Counted from the first letter of the stretch, positions 27,801 to 36,597 are shown. The stretch is DNA of 64,000 nt from Agarivorans sp. Alg241-V36 (GCF_900537085.1 NZ_UNRE01000003.1:387808-451807); one strand, 5' to 3'. Numbers and translations are program-made. The notes: generated by a model from the letters alone, not told the origin.

Positions 27801-27999
27801 TGGCCGTAACAACTATGTTTTTACTAAACCCCCTTGGAATAGACCCTGGAGTAGAGTCCCCCTCTTCAACAAGTAACGATATTTGTAGCTTTGTCACATT
27901 TAGCTTATCGGCACTGTCAAAAACACAACCACTAAGTGACAGGGCAAAAAACATCACCGCAATATAAAACAAAGGCTTAAACATATTCACAAACTTCAT
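24811..27999 (-). CDS. Surface lipoprotein with ten tandem BIG_2 Ig-like repeats
   Basis: 1062 residues. A signal peptide with a clear lipobox L-S-G-C at ~22-25 is followed by ten Ig-like repeats of about 85 residues each (about 33-903). Each starts L-x-S-I-Q-x-T-P and contains G-T-Y-T-D-G-S-T-x-D-I-S, W-x-S-S and L-T-V-T-x-E-E. Repeats 4-6 are the most alike. The last ~160 residues form a different domain with W-R-P-V-E-S-A-E-L, Y-W-S-N and a final C-V-S-E-P, resembling the DUF1566/Lcl type found at the tips of adhesins. It looks like a stalk-and-tip adhesin anchored in the outer membrane. No secretion genes are adjacent. Confidence 0.8.
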   Translation of the reverse strand: MKFVNMFKPLFYIAVMFFALSLSGCVFDSADKLNVTKLQISLLVEEGDSTPGSIPRGFSKNIVVTATLFDGTTRDLTNYVVLNSSDQDIVSIVGNKANAIKAGSSIVTASYNGVESNVVNISVSAATLVDIQLTPAQMILPVGIEHSYQALATFTDESVLNITDKVSWETGSPSVVSINAGELKTLAPGITTLSAELLGIKSNVAELEVTNAELLSIQLTPSEGVVARGTTLEYVAIGTFADNSTLDISSVAVWSSSVSSVAIIENGLATSIVEGGSVITASLNGVTSNSAELTVSPEELVSIQVTPALSSLPEGGTQNYIATGYYTDGSTQDISNLVTWDSSATEIATIVNGLATAVDEGSSVISAGLNGVSNNATLTVTEEELTSIQVTPALSSLPEGSAQAYIATGTYTDGSTLDISNLVAWHSSATDVATIVTGLATAVDEGTSVISASLNGVSSSATLTVTEEELTGIQVTPALSSLPEGSVQAYIATGTYTDGSTSDISNLVAWNSSATNVATIVNGLATAVYEGLSVISASLNGISDSATLTVTEEELTSIQITPAVNSIAKGTTQTYLATGTYSDKSTQDISSLVAWSSSNTSVATIVDGLASAVLEGSATIGASLNGLTSDASLTVTAEELVSIQVTPTSTSMAKGNTQTYIATGTYTDGNTRNISSLVAWNSSNSGAATVVGGLATAVLEGNTTISANLNGRSSAATLTVTAEELVSIQILPATSSIAKGNTQTYTAIGTYTDNSTVDISTLVAWNSSNTGIATIVNGLATAVLEGTVTITANLSSINSNNVNLTVTAAELVSIQVSSTSSTIMVTRNSDFTAMGHYTDGSTADISSTASWNSTNTSVATVVAGAATAVMQGSTDISANQNGKTSPLESLTVTPVITECGVASAAGNCIKVSPDASGKLYTNNPSTTAIIAMGYTVDNTVNNTGLSYHNTYTEDGSYGPPGVYARMTQNGAGGISQYERYCADLNTLAFDSKTNWRPVESAELEGLFAEHGNMFVKFGWSAFYGYWSNTVGPLGIEFVALHDGYKASTTSGSFRPVSCVSEP
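25320..27615 (-). repeat. Tandem coding repeats of about 258 bp
   Basis: Nine closely related copies of a ~255-261 bp unit encode Ig-like repeats 2-10. The nucleotide match is strongest between 26331 and 27110. Such units can expand or contract by recombination and can be mis-assembled with short reads. Confidence 0.85.
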
Positions 28000-28154
28000 A
28001 TTAACAAACCTAAATTTATACTAGGTCAAGAAAATAGAACCATCAATAAATGAGAAAAACATTTATTAAACCGCAGTTTATATTGAAATATTAAGAGTTG
28101 CGCTTATTGCTAACTACATATTGGCAAGAGAACGTTGGTATTATTCTGAGCACA

Positions 28155-28184
28155 AAAAAGCCCCGCTAGTTACCCAGCGGGGCT
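28155..28184 (-). terminator. Terminator of the symporter-kdgF-kdgK-eda operon
   Basis: GCCCCGCT-agttaccc-AGCGGGGC stem with TTTTTT after it on the minus strand, about 20 nt past the eda stop. Confidence 0.9.
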
Positions 28185-28203
28185 TAATAAACTGAGCTAA
28201 AAA

Positions 28204-28818
28204 CTAGCCTAAATCGATAGCTTTAACCAGCTCTGCGATAGCGTCCCAGTTTTGCTCTTTGATTAAGTTAGCAGGAACCATCCAGGTGCCACCACAAGCG
28301 AGTACCGCATTAATGCTTAGGTAGTCGTTAATGTTCTTAACTGAGACACCACCAGTTGGCATAAATTTAACGGGGTAAACGGCTGTTAAAGCTTTTAACA
28401 TGCCTACACCGCCAGAAGGCTCAGCAGGGAAGAACTTCAAAGTATCTAAGCCCATTTCCATAGCTTGCTCAACCAATGAAGGGTTGTTTACACCTGGAAT
28501 AATTGGCATGTTGCGTTGCTGACAGTAGCGCACTGTGGTTGGGTTAAAACCAGGGCTAACAACAAAATCTACACCTGCATCAATAGCTTGGTCTACTTGC
28601 GCGCTGTTTAGCACAGTACCTGCGCCAATTAGCATGTCTGGGTAGGCTTCACGCATGTTCGCAATAGCTTGAGCTGCAGCAGGTGTGCGGAAAGTAATTT
28701 CTGCACAAGGTAAGCCGTTATCTACCAATACCTTTGCCAATGGCACTGCGTCATCAGCGTTATCAATAGCGATAACAGGAATTACTTTAAGCGCTTGAAG
28801 TTGTTCATTTAAGTTCAT
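28204..28818 (-). CDS. eda: 2-keto-3-deoxy-6-phosphogluconate (KDPG/KHG) aldolase
   Basis: 204 residues, normal Eda length. Cleaves KDPG to pyruvate and glyceraldehyde 3-phosphate, the last step of alginate monomer breakdown. The Schiff-base lysine lies in T-L-K-F-F-P-A-E (K128) and the general-base glutamate in C-A-E-I-T-F-R-T (E40). G-A-G-T-V-L and P-T-G-G-V phosphate-binding loops are present. Last gene of the minus-strand operon, 16 nt after kdgK. Confidence 0.96.
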   Translation of the reverse strand: MNLNEQLQALKVIPVIAIDNADDAVPLAKVLVDNGLPCAEITFRTPAAAQAIANMREAYPDMLIGAGTVLNSAQVDQAIDAGVDFVVSPGFNPTTVRYCQQRNMPIIPGVNNPSLVEQAMEMGLDTLKFFPAEPSGGVGMLKALTAVYPVKFMPTGGVSVKNINDYLSINAVLACGGTWMVPANLIKEQNWDAIAELVKAIDLG

Positions 28819-28834
28819 GTTTTGTTCCTAGTTC

Positions 28835-29779
28835 TTATACCGCATCTGCGGTAAATGATAGCTGAATCTTTGGCATATGTGCGGCATCAATTACAGCACC
28901 TTTATGCTGAATTACCGTTCCTGCCATTTTATGACCGGTTAATGCGGCTTGTTCGGTATTGGCGCCATGTAAACGGGCTACCAAGTAGCCGGCTGCAAAC
29001 GAGTCACCCGCGGCATTGGTATCAACCACATTAGCAACCTTTGTAGCTGGTACGCTAATGGCGCCGTCTTCAGTAACAATTAAGCAATCTTTACTGCCGC
29101 GCTTAATCACCAGCTCACTAACGCCTAATGCCAATGTACGCTCGATACACTGCTCTATATGAGCATCATCATAAATCTCTTGCTCATCATCGAAAGTGAG
29201 CATAGCAGTATGAGTACAGGCTAATACTTTTGCGTATGCATCTATCGCTTGCTGTTTACTTTGCCATAACGCTGGGCGGAAGTTGTTATCAAATACAACT
29301 TTTGCACCGTTGTTTTTACACTGAGCTAAAACTTGGAAAAGCTTCTCTTGAGAGGCTTCTGGCAGCACAGCAATGCTAATTCCCGACAAGTAAATTACAT
29401 CGTAATTTGTCAGTTCTTCAATTAGAGCATCACTAGCACGCTCTAACCAAAATTTAGCTGCCGAATCATTACGCCAATACAAAAAGCTACGCTCGCCAGT
29501 CTCGTCTACCTGCACCATATAAATACCAGGTAACTTGTCTTCTAAACGCTGTACCAAGTGAGTATCAATATTGTCGGCATGCCAGGTTGCGATCATTTGC
29601 TCGCTTAAGGCATCGCGGCCAAGTGCAGTAACATAGCTAGCTTTGGCATTTTGGCTAATACGCGAAAAATAAACCGCAGTGTTTAGCGTGTCGCCACCAA
29701 AGCTTTGACGAAGGCCATTTTCTTGTTGTTGCAGTTCTACCATGCATTCGCCAACAAAGGCGACTTTTAACTCAGTCAT
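28835..29779 (-). CDS. kdgK: 2-keto-3-deoxygluconate kinase
   Basis: 314-residue PfkB-family sugar kinase. Phosphorylates KDG to KDPG with ATP in the cytoplasm. The PfkB signature with the catalytic Asp is D-T-N-A-A-G-D-S-F-A-A-G-Y, and an N-terminal G-G-D-T-L-N-T-A substrate loop is present. Position between kdgF and eda makes KDG the obvious substrate. Starts 12 nt after kdgF and shares its promoter. Confidence 0.95.
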   Translation of the reverse strand: MTELKVAFVGECMVELQQQENGLRQSFGGDTLNTAVYFSRISQNAKASYVTALGRDALSEQMIATWHADNIDTHLVQRLEDKLPGIYMVQVDETGERSFLYWRNDSAAKFWLERASDALIEELTNYDVIYLSGISIAVLPEASQEKLFQVLAQCKNNGAKVVFDNNFRPALWQSKQQAIDAYAKVLACTHTAMLTFDDEQEIYDDAHIEQCIERTLALGVSELVIKRGSKDCLIVTEDGAISVPATKVANVVDTNAAGDSFAAGYLVARLHGANTEQAALTGHKMAGTVIQHKGAVIDAAHMPKIQLSFTADAV

Positions 29780-29791
29780 GAATGTTTCCTC

Positions 29792-30127
29792 TTAAGACAA
29801 GAAGTCCTCACGCGGTGGTGAGAAACAATCTACTAATACGCTACCTTCTTCAAGCGCAACCGCACCATGCATGAAAGTACGCGGGGCGATATAAGCATCG
29901 CCTTTCTTAACTATTCTTTTTTCGCCGTTGATCTCAGCTTCAAAGCTACCCTCTGCCACGTAACCAATTTGGTCGTGAAATTCGTGGGCGTGTGGAGCGC
30001 CAATAGCACCCTTTTCAAAACGTACGTGAACAACCATTAACTGATCGGTGTGGCCTACAATTTTGCGGGTAACGCCATCGCCAAGGTCATCCCAAGGGGT
30101 TTCTGCTGAATTAAAAAATGCTGACAT
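29792..30127 (-). CDS. kdgF: KdgF, cupin that linearises unsaturated uronate monomers
   Basis: 111-residue single-domain cupin. KdgF converts the 4,5-unsaturated uronate released by lyases to its linear 5-keto form. The metal ligands known for the family fall at the same numbers here: H46, H48, Q53 and H87. G-A-P-H-A-H-E-F-H-D-Q is the first cupin motif. It lies between the symporter and kdgK in the operon and its job precedes the SDR reductase. Confidence 0.93.
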   Translation of the reverse strand: MSAFFNSAETPWDDLGDGVTRKIVGHTDQLMVVHVRFEKGAIGAPHAHEFHDQIGYVAEGSFEAEINGEKRIVKKGDAYIAPRTFMHGAVALEEGSVLVDCFSPPREDFLS

Positions 30128-30182
30128 AATGTTTCTCGTTATGGTTAATTTTCAGTTGTGCTTAAGGTAAATCCTTATTTTA

Positions 30183-30207
30183 CCAAGGCGAGACCTGCTC
30201 GCCTTGG
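30183..30207 (-). repeat. Intercistronic hairpin between the symporter gene and kdgF
   Basis: CCAAGGCGAG-acctg-CTCGCCTTGG, a perfect 10-bp stem in the 96-nt gap. On the minus strand it is followed by TAAAATAAGG, not a T-run. It is probably an mRNA-stabilising or partially attenuating structure that separates transporter and enzyme expression. Confidence 0.65.
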
Positions 30208-30223
30208 CTTAAGCCTCACGCGT

Positions 30224-31990
30224 TTATTCCGTTGCTGATTCTGTTTTCAAATTTTTATTTGGTTTTCTAGCTGCTTGTACTAACAAGATCCCAGCTACCA
30301 ACACTATGGTTCCGCACAGAACAAACAGTGCTCGACCTGATATATCGTTTGGAATCATTGCCATGGCGATGATGCCGAAACCTGCAACGCTAATTAGGTT
30401 ACCCAGCATAGAACGCTGTTTAGTATCTAAGTTATGTTGCTCTTCAGTATTGGCATGCACTGGTGTATTCCAATCTCGGAACAACTCAGCCACTTCCGCT
30501 TCACGCTCTGGTGTACGACCCTTGAAGAACAAGGTAGAGCCAACAAAGAAGCCACCAGTTAGTACCACGTGAGCTGCCAGGCTAAGACCTACTTTCAAGT
30601 CAGCCCATTCGCGACCTGTAAGCGCATGCTCTAAACCAAACCAGTTTTGAATGTCGTCTGCGGTTAAGGCGATACCAAATACATAAGACACCACACCACC
30701 CACGACTAAGGTTCCCCAACCGGCCCAATCAGGCGTATTGCGGATCCACATACCCAATAACACTGGAATTAGCATTGGGAAGCCAATTAGGGCGCCAATG
30801 TTTAGTACAATGTCGAATAGGCTTAAATGACGTAGCGAGTTAATAAATAGGCCAATCGAAATAATCACTAAGCCCATAAATATCGTGGCTGCTTTACTGG
30901 CAACAATAAGCTCTTTTTCGCTAGCTGCTTCTTTACGAACAATTGGCGAGTAGAAGTTGCGAATAAAGATACCGGCGTTACGGTTAAGGCCAGAGTCCAT
31001 AGAACTCATGGTCGCAGCGAACATCGCTGACATTAACAGACCCACCATACCTGCTGGCATAACGTTTTGAACAAAGGCTAAGTAAGCTGCATCGCTGCCA
31101 CCAACTGTGCTGTAAGCTTCAGCAAAGTCAGGCATAAAGGCATTTACGTACCAAGGTGGTAAGAACCAAATAAGCGGACCAACAATCATCAATACACAGG
31201 CTAAACCAGCCGCTTTTCGTGCATTGTCACTGTCTTTTGCACAAAGGTAACGGTATGCGTTAATGCTGTTGTTCATTACCCCGAATTGCTTCACGAAGAT
31301 GAATACAATCCACAGTAAGAAAATGCTCACATAGTTAAGGTTACTGCCCATCACAAAATCGCCATGGAAGTTACCAATAATGTTAGTTAAGCCTCCACCA
31401 TGGAAGTAAGCGGCAATGGCACAGGTAATAGTTACCGCCATAATCACTAGCATTTGCATAAAGTCAGATGCTACTACCGCCCAAGAGCCACCCGTTACCG
31501 CCATTATTACCAGTACAACACCGGTGAAAATGATGGTGGTTTCCATCGGAATATTGAATACGGCGGCAACAAAAATAGCCAAACCGTTTAACCATACACC
31601 GGCAGAAATTAAGCTATCGGGCATGCCTAACCAAGTAAAGAACTGCTCTGATGTACGGCCGAAACGTTTTTTAATCGCTTCAATGGCTGTCACTACGCGA
31701 AGTTGTCGAAACTTCGGAGCAAAATAGATGTAATTCATAAAGTAGCCAAACGCGTTGGCCAAGAACAAGATAACGATGGCGAAACCGTCGCTAAATGCTT
31801 TCCCTGCTGCTCCAGTAAAGGTCCATGCTGAAAATTGAGTCATAAATGCTGTCGCACCTACCATCCACCACAGCATTTTACCGCCGCCTCTAAAGTAGTC
31901 ACTGGTGGAAGATGTAAAGGTACGAAACATCCAACCTATCGCAATTAAAAATACGAAGTAGGCCAGTACAACAACGATATCAATACTCAT
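30224..31990 (-). CDS. Sodium:solute symporter for alginate monomer/oligomer (ToaA-like)
   Basis: 588 residues, about 14 membrane helices, SSS family (short N-terminal outside segment, then F-x-G-G-G-K-M-L-W-W). The operon with kdgF, kdgK and eda and the divergent PL17 lyases points to Na+-driven import of unsaturated alginate oligomers or DEH, as for ToaA-type transporters of marine bacteria. The substrate is inferred from context. It is the first gene of the operon; a regulon palindrome lies 74 bp upstream. Confidence 0.85.
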   Translation of the reverse strand: MSIDIVVVLAYFVFLIAIGWMFRTFTSSTSDYFRGGGKMLWWMVGATAFMTQFSAWTFTGAAGKAFSDGFAIVILFLANAFGYFMNYIYFAPKFRQLRVVTAIEAIKKRFGRTSEQFFTWLGMPDSLISAGVWLNGLAIFVAAVFNIPMETTIIFTGVVLVIMAVTGGSWAVVASDFMQMLVIMAVTITCAIAAYFHGGGLTNIIGNFHGDFVMGSNLNYVSIFLLWIVFIFVKQFGVMNNSINAYRYLCAKDSDNARKAAGLACVLMIVGPLIWFLPPWYVNAFMPDFAEAYSTVGGSDAAYLAFVQNVMPAGMVGLLMSAMFAATMSSMDSGLNRNAGIFIRNFYSPIVRKEAASEKELIVASKAATIFMGLVIISIGLFINSLRHLSLFDIVLNIGALIGFPMLIPVLLGMWIRNTPDWAGWGTLVVGGVVSYVFGIALTADDIQNWFGLEHALTGREWADLKVGLSLAAHVVLTGGFFVGSTLFFKGRTPEREAEVAELFRDWNTPVHANTEEQHNLDTKQRSMLGNLISVAGFGIIAMAMIPNDISGRALFVLCGTIVLVAGILLVQAARKPNKNLKTESATE

Positions 31991-32061
31991 AGCCGCCTCT
32001 GAAGGTCAAAAGTTAAGTGTGTGAAATTTAAATCCCGTTTAGTGTAAAACAATTAAATTAT

Positions 32062-32074
32062 ATTGTAATACAAA
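32062..32074. promoter_or_regulatory. Alginate-regulon operator, symporter side
   Basis: ATTGTAATACAAA contains TGTAATACA (32064-32072), the complement form of the shared palindrome core TGTATTACA. About 72 bp from the symporter start. Confidence 0.65.
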
Positions 32075-32265
32075 ATAACCTTATGTGTGATGGAGATCCA
32101 ATTATTTTTTGCTTAGTTTGTTTTGATTATTATTCGGCCAGGAAACGCAGCGCATTGCCAGACTTAATCCGCTACTCAGCTTGGTCGACGAGCAATTTAA
32201 AAGCAAAAATATATAATGTGAGTAAGTTCACTGTTTTACCTGATTAAGCTGAATTCAATCCCTAT

Positions 32266-32277
32266 TTGTATTACTTT
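32266..32277. promoter_or_regulatory. Alginate-regulon operator, PL17 side (one mismatch)
   Basis: TTGTATTACTTT: core TGTATTACT (32267-32275) differs from the palindrome at one base. About 22-30 bp before the first PL17 start, where bound protein would block transcription. Confidence 0.55.
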
Positions 32278-32296
32278 ATAGCAATAAATTGTTCTA

Positions 32297-34447
32297 ATGA
32301 GATTTCAAATGCTTGCGAAATTAAATGCCGTGTTACTCAATCAGCAGGAAATTGCTGAAATCAGCCAGCAGCTTAATAGTGATAGCTTGATGGGTTTAAG
32401 TTTAGACAAAATGATTAGCGATACTCAAGCTTATATGGCTAAGCCCATTGAAGTGCCTGGTCATGGTGAAGCGGGTGGCTACGAGCACAACCGTCACAAG
32501 CAGAACTATCAATATATTAACCAAGCTGGCCGCCTGTTCTTAATCACTGGCGACGAGCAATACGCGCAATACACTGCAGATATATTAAGTGAGTATGCCG
32601 ATAAGTACTTGGGCTTTGGTTTCCATATTCAGCGCAACACTAACCCACCGGGTCGCCTGTTCCACCAAATCCTCAATGAGCATGTTTGGCTGTTGTACGC
32701 CAGCTTAGGCTATAGCTGCATCAAACACTGGTTAAGCGAAGAACAAGTGAAGCATATCGAAGGTCAATTATTCCAACCTATGCTAGATATGTTTACCGAC
32801 AAATATGGCTTCGACTTTGACCGGATCCACAACCATGGTTTGTGGGCGGTAGCAGCCGTAGGTATTTGTGGCCTTGCCATAGGCAAACCAGAATATGTAG
32901 ACATGTCGGTACATGGGATAAAAGGCGATGACGTAACTGGTGGCTTCTTAGCCCAAATTAGCCAATTGTTCGCGCCTTCAGGCTACTACATGGAAGGACC
33001 TTACTACCATCGCTATGCGATTCGCCCTTTGTGTTTGTTTGCTGAAGTATTACATCGCCATCGCCCAGAGCTAGACATTTTTAATTACAAAGGCCAAGTA
33101 ATTGGTAAAACCATTAAAGCTTTGTTAGCGACCGCCTACCCTAACGGCGTATTCCCTGCATTAAACGATGCGTCATTAAGCATGGATATCAAAGATCAGG
33201 GCGTAGTAGTAGCAGTAAGCTTGGCTTACAAGCATTACGGCCACGACGATAAACTGCTTGGCATGGCTAAAATACAGCAGCAAGTTTGGTTACATGGATG
33301 TGGTAGCGCACTATCAAAGGCTTATCAACAATCAACTACCACTGCCCTTCCTCACTGGCCAAGCGTTGAGTTAAACGAAGGTCCTAAAGGTGACCGCGGT
33401 GCCCAAGGCTTTGTGCGCATGCAAAGCAAAGATGGTGACGTTAGCCAACTGGTGATGAACTATGGCCAACACGGCATGGGCCATGGTCACTTCGACACCT
33501 TAGGCATTAGCTTCTTCAACCGAGGACAAGAGGTACTAAAAGAGTACGGCTTTGGTCGCTGGGTAAATATAGAACCTAAGTTTGGTGGTCGCTATTTAGA
33601 TGAAAACAAGTCTTACGCACGCCAAACCGTTGCTCATAACGCGGTGGCAGTAGACCAATCTTGTCAAAACAACTTTGATGTAGCACTGGCTGATAGCAAA
33701 CACGGTATCCCCCACTTCTTTGAAGACCAAAATCCAAACCTGCAAGCGGTAAGTGCCTTTGCCGATAATTTTTACCCGGGTGTAGACCAACAGCGTAGCT
33801 TGGTGTTGATTAATGATGACGCATTAGACGCACCACTATTATTGGATGTATTCCGCTTAAGCAGTGACACCGAACATAGTTACGATTACGCCCTGCAATA
33901 CCAAGGGCAAATTGTACGGTGCACCAGTAACTATCAAATGCACCAAGAGCTCGCGCCAATGGGTAACAACTTTGGTTACCAACATTTGTGGAACGAAGCA
34001 CAAGGCAAAGCCTCTGAGAACAACTTAGTAAGTTGGCTACAAGGCAATAGTTACTATTCTTGGATTAGCGCCAGTGAAACAAGCGACGAGCTATTCTTCA
34101 CTCGCGTTGGCGCCAATGACCCAGAGTTTAACTTGCGCAGTGAAACCAGCTTTATCTTACGTCGCCAAGCAAAATCAACGGTGTTTGCTAACGTATTAGA
34201 AACCCATGGTTACTTTAATGAAGCCATCGAAGCCAGTACCAATGCACGTGGCAAAGTAAGCCAAGTAAGCGTGCTAGTAAGCAACGACATCGGCAGCGTA
34301 GTGCAAATAATCGGTGACGGCATCAACTTCACTGTAATGATTAGTAACCAACGCAATGTAAGTGCTGATACCCAGCACAGTATAGAATTTAATCAACAAA
34401 CTTATTGCTGGCAGGGATCTCTGGCTTTAGAAAAGAACCGAGGTTAA
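32297..34447 (+). CDS. PL17 oligoalginate lyase (copy 1)
   Basis: 716 residues without a signal peptide, so cytoplasmic. Exolytic beta-elimination of alginate oligomers to unsaturated monomer. The N-terminal alpha-toroid includes the PL17 H-N-H-G-L-W-A-V segment (N179, H180) and E-G-P-Y-Y-H-R-Y with the catalytic tyrosine (~236). A heparinase II/III-like beta-sandwich follows (G-H-G-H-F-D, W-V-N-I-E-P-K-F-G-G-R-Y, T-V-A-H-N). The start could be ATG 32297 or the in-frame ATG 32309; no clear ribosome site decides. It is divergent from the symporter operon and 2 nt before a paralog. Confidence 0.93.
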   Translation: MRFQMLAKLNAVLLNQQEIAEISQQLNSDSLMGLSLDKMISDTQAYMAKPIEVPGHGEAGGYEHNRHKQNYQYINQAGRLFLITGDEQYAQYTADILSEYADKYLGFGFHIQRNTNPPGRLFHQILNEHVWLLYASLGYSCIKHWLSEEQVKHIEGQLFQPMLDMFTDKYGFDFDRIHNHGLWAVAAVGICGLAIGKPEYVDMSVHGIKGDDVTGGFLAQISQLFAPSGYYMEGPYYHRYAIRPLCLFAEVLHRHRPELDIFNYKGQVIGKTIKALLATAYPNGVFPALNDASLSMDIKDQGVVVAVSLAYKHYGHDDKLLGMAKIQQQVWLHGCGSALSKAYQQSTTTALPHWPSVELNEGPKGDRGAQGFVRMQSKDGDVSQLVMNYGQHGMGHGHFDTLGISFFNRGQEVLKEYGFGRWVNIEPKFGGRYLDENKSYARQTVAHNAVAVDQSCQNNFDVALADSKHGIPHFFEDQNPNLQAVSAFADNFYPGVDQQRSLVLINDDALDAPLLLDVFRLSSDTEHSYDYALQYQGQIVRCTSNYQMHQELAPMGNNFGYQHLWNEAQGKASENNLVSWLQGNSYYSWISASETSDELFFTRVGANDPEFNLRSETSFILRRQAKSTVFANVLETHGYFNEAIEASTNARGKVSQVSVLVSNDIGSVVQIIGDGINFTVMISNQRNVSADTQHSIEFNQQTYCWQGSLALEKNRG

Positions 34448-34449
34448 TC

Positions 34450-36597
34450 ATGACTTACCAACCATTATTGATAAGCTTTGAAGAAGCAAAAGAACTGGCC
34501 AAGCACTTAAATACTGATTCTCTAATGGGTCAGTCTATCGCTGCCGAAGTGGCAGCGCTTGAAGCTTACATGCCTTTAGGCATTGAGATCCCCGGCCACG
34601 GTGAAGCCGGCGGTTACGAGCATAATCGCCACAAGCAAAACTACATCCACTTGGACTTAGCCGGCCGCTTATACCTCATTACTGAAGACCAACGCTACCT
34701 AGATTACGCACGTAGCATGCTGCTTGAATACGCCAAGGTGTACCCTACTTTAGAGCTAAACACTAGCCGAGACACCAACCCACCGGGGCGCTTATTCCAC
34801 CAAACATTGAATGAAAATATGTGGATGCTGTACGCCTCGTGTGCTTATTCTTGTATTCGTCATAAACTGGCAGAAGACGAACAGCAACTAATCGAAAACG
34901 ATTTATTCAAATTAATGATTGAGCTGTTTGTTGATGTTTACGCCCACGACTTTGATATTGTGCACAACCACGGTTTGTGGGCGGTAGCAGGTGTTGGTAT
35001 TTGTGGTTACGCCATTCAAGACCAAGCCAGTGTAGACAAAGCCTTGTATGGCCTTAAAGGTGATAGCGTGAGCGGCGGCTTTATTGCCCAGCTCACTCAG
35101 CTATTCTCGCCAGACGGTTACTACATGGAAGGCCCTTACTATCATCGCTTTTCCTTGCGTCCAATCTTCTTGTTTGCCGAAGCCATTGAGCGTCGCCAAC
35201 CAGAGATTGGTATTTACCAACTCAAAGAACAAGTGATTAAAACCACTACTTATGCGGTAATGGCCACAGCCTTTCCAAATGGTGTTTTACCCGCACTTAA
35301 TGATTCATCGAAATCCATGGACATTAATGACGAAGGTATCTTAATTGCCACTAGCATGTGCTTTAGCCGTTACCTCCGGGACGCAAACTTAGTAGCCATG
35401 GCTAAACACCAAGCTAAAGTTTGGGTACATGGCTCTGGAGCCAGCTTGTCGGATGCTAGCGAAAACGCAGCAAGCATTGGTGGCTTTAACTGGGGCAGCT
35501 TAGTATTAACAGATGGCGCCGAGGGCGACCGCGGTGGCGTAGCGATATTACGTCACCGAGATGCTCAGCAAGATGACAGCATGGCGCTGTTATGGTTTGG
35601 CCAACATGGCAGTGACCACAAGCTACATTCAGCATTAGACCACGGCCACTTTGATGGCTTGCACTTCAACCTATTCAATCGTGGCCAAGAAGTATTGCAT
35701 GATTACGGCTTCGGTCGCTGGGTAAATATAGAGCCTAAGTTTGGTGGTCGCTATATTCCAGAAAACAAAAGCTACGCTAAGCAAACCATTGCTCACAATA
35801 CAGTGGTAGTGGATTACCAAAGCCAAAACCAAGGTAATACCGCCACTGCTGAAGAAAAATGGGGCGAACACCACTTCTTTGTAAGTGGTGACAACAAGCT
35901 ACAAGCAATGAGTGCATTTGTACGTAACTACTACCCAGGCGTAGACCAACAGCGCAGCGTAATCATGTTTGAAGTAGAGGGTTTTGCTAAGCCATTAGTA
36001 CTGGATTTGTTCCGCCTAGTAAGTGAGCAAGAGCATAACTATGACTACACTATTCACTATTCTGGCCAGTTTATTCGCAGCGATTTTAACTACGAATGCA
36101 ATGCTCGTCTTAAACCACTGGGCGAAAGCCATGGTTACCAGCACCTGTGGCACCAAGCAACGGCTGATGTAGATGGCTCAAGCTTAATTACTTGGTTACA
36201 AGGTAATAGCTATTACTCGATGGTGAGCTCTGCGGTAGCAAACAGCCAAGTGATTATGGCGCGCACCGGTGCTAACGATCCAGATTTCAACTTACGTAGC
36301 GAACCGGTTATATTGCTACGTCAGCAAGCTAAAGATCACTTGTTTGCCAACGTGTTCGAAACTCATGGCTACTTTAATGAAGCCATTGAAGCAAGTACCG
36401 AAGCACGCGGCCAAGTGGTGTCAGTTGAAGTATTGGCTCACAACAAAGTGGCGTCAGCGGTGGCAATTCATTTGGTGTCTGGCAAACAGATTACCGTGTG
36501 TATTTCTAACCAGGCAAACGTGAAACCAGAAACTCAGCATCAATTAGAAGTGAATGGAGAAATCCTGCGCTGGAGTGGCGCTGTTCACATAGCTTAA
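34450..36597 (+). CDS. PL17 oligoalginate lyase (copy 2)
   Basis: 715 residues, same architecture and motifs as the preceding gene (H-N-H-G-L-W-A-V with N173/H174; E-G-P-Y-Y-H-R-F; G-H-F-D; W-V-N-I-E-P-K-F-G-G-R-Y), also without signal peptide. ATG 34450 is chosen because it lies 2 nt after the stop of copy 1 with AGG upstream; the frame extends to 34405 inside copy 1 but that is unlikely to be used. A clear tandem duplication that has diverged, possibly toward different linkages (M, G or MG) or chain ends. Confidence 0.93.
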   Translation: MTYQPLLISFEEAKELAKHLNTDSLMGQSIAAEVAALEAYMPLGIEIPGHGEAGGYEHNRHKQNYIHLDLAGRLYLITEDQRYLDYARSMLLEYAKVYPTLELNTSRDTNPPGRLFHQTLNENMWMLYASCAYSCIRHKLAEDEQQLIENDLFKLMIELFVDVYAHDFDIVHNHGLWAVAGVGICGYAIQDQASVDKALYGLKGDSVSGGFIAQLTQLFSPDGYYMEGPYYHRFSLRPIFLFAEAIERRQPEIGIYQLKEQVIKTTTYAVMATAFPNGVLPALNDSSKSMDINDEGILIATSMCFSRYLRDANLVAMAKHQAKVWVHGSGASLSDASENAASIGGFNWGSLVLTDGAEGDRGGVAILRHRDAQQDDSMALLWFGQHGSDHKLHSALDHGHFDGLHFNLFNRGQEVLHDYGFGRWVNIEPKFGGRYIPENKSYAKQTIAHNTVVVDYQSQNQGNTATAEEKWGEHHFFVSGDNKLQAMSAFVRNYYPGVDQQRSVIMFEVEGFAKPLVLDLFRLVSEQEHNYDYTIHYSGQFIRSDFNYECNARLKPLGESHGYQHLWHQATADVDGSSLITWLQGNSYYSMVSSAVANSQVIMARTGANDPDFNLRSEPVILLRQQAKDHLFANVFETHGYFNEAIEASTEARGQVVSVEVLAHNKVASAVAIHLVSGKQITVCISNQANVKPETQHQLEVNGEILRWSGAVHIA

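Larger units (their letters stand above)
31991..32296. other. Divergent promoter region of the alginate operons
   Basis: 306 bp, AT-rich, with no gene. It holds two copies of the regulon palindrome, one near each flanking operon, so both are probably controlled by the same repressor. Confidence 0.7.
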
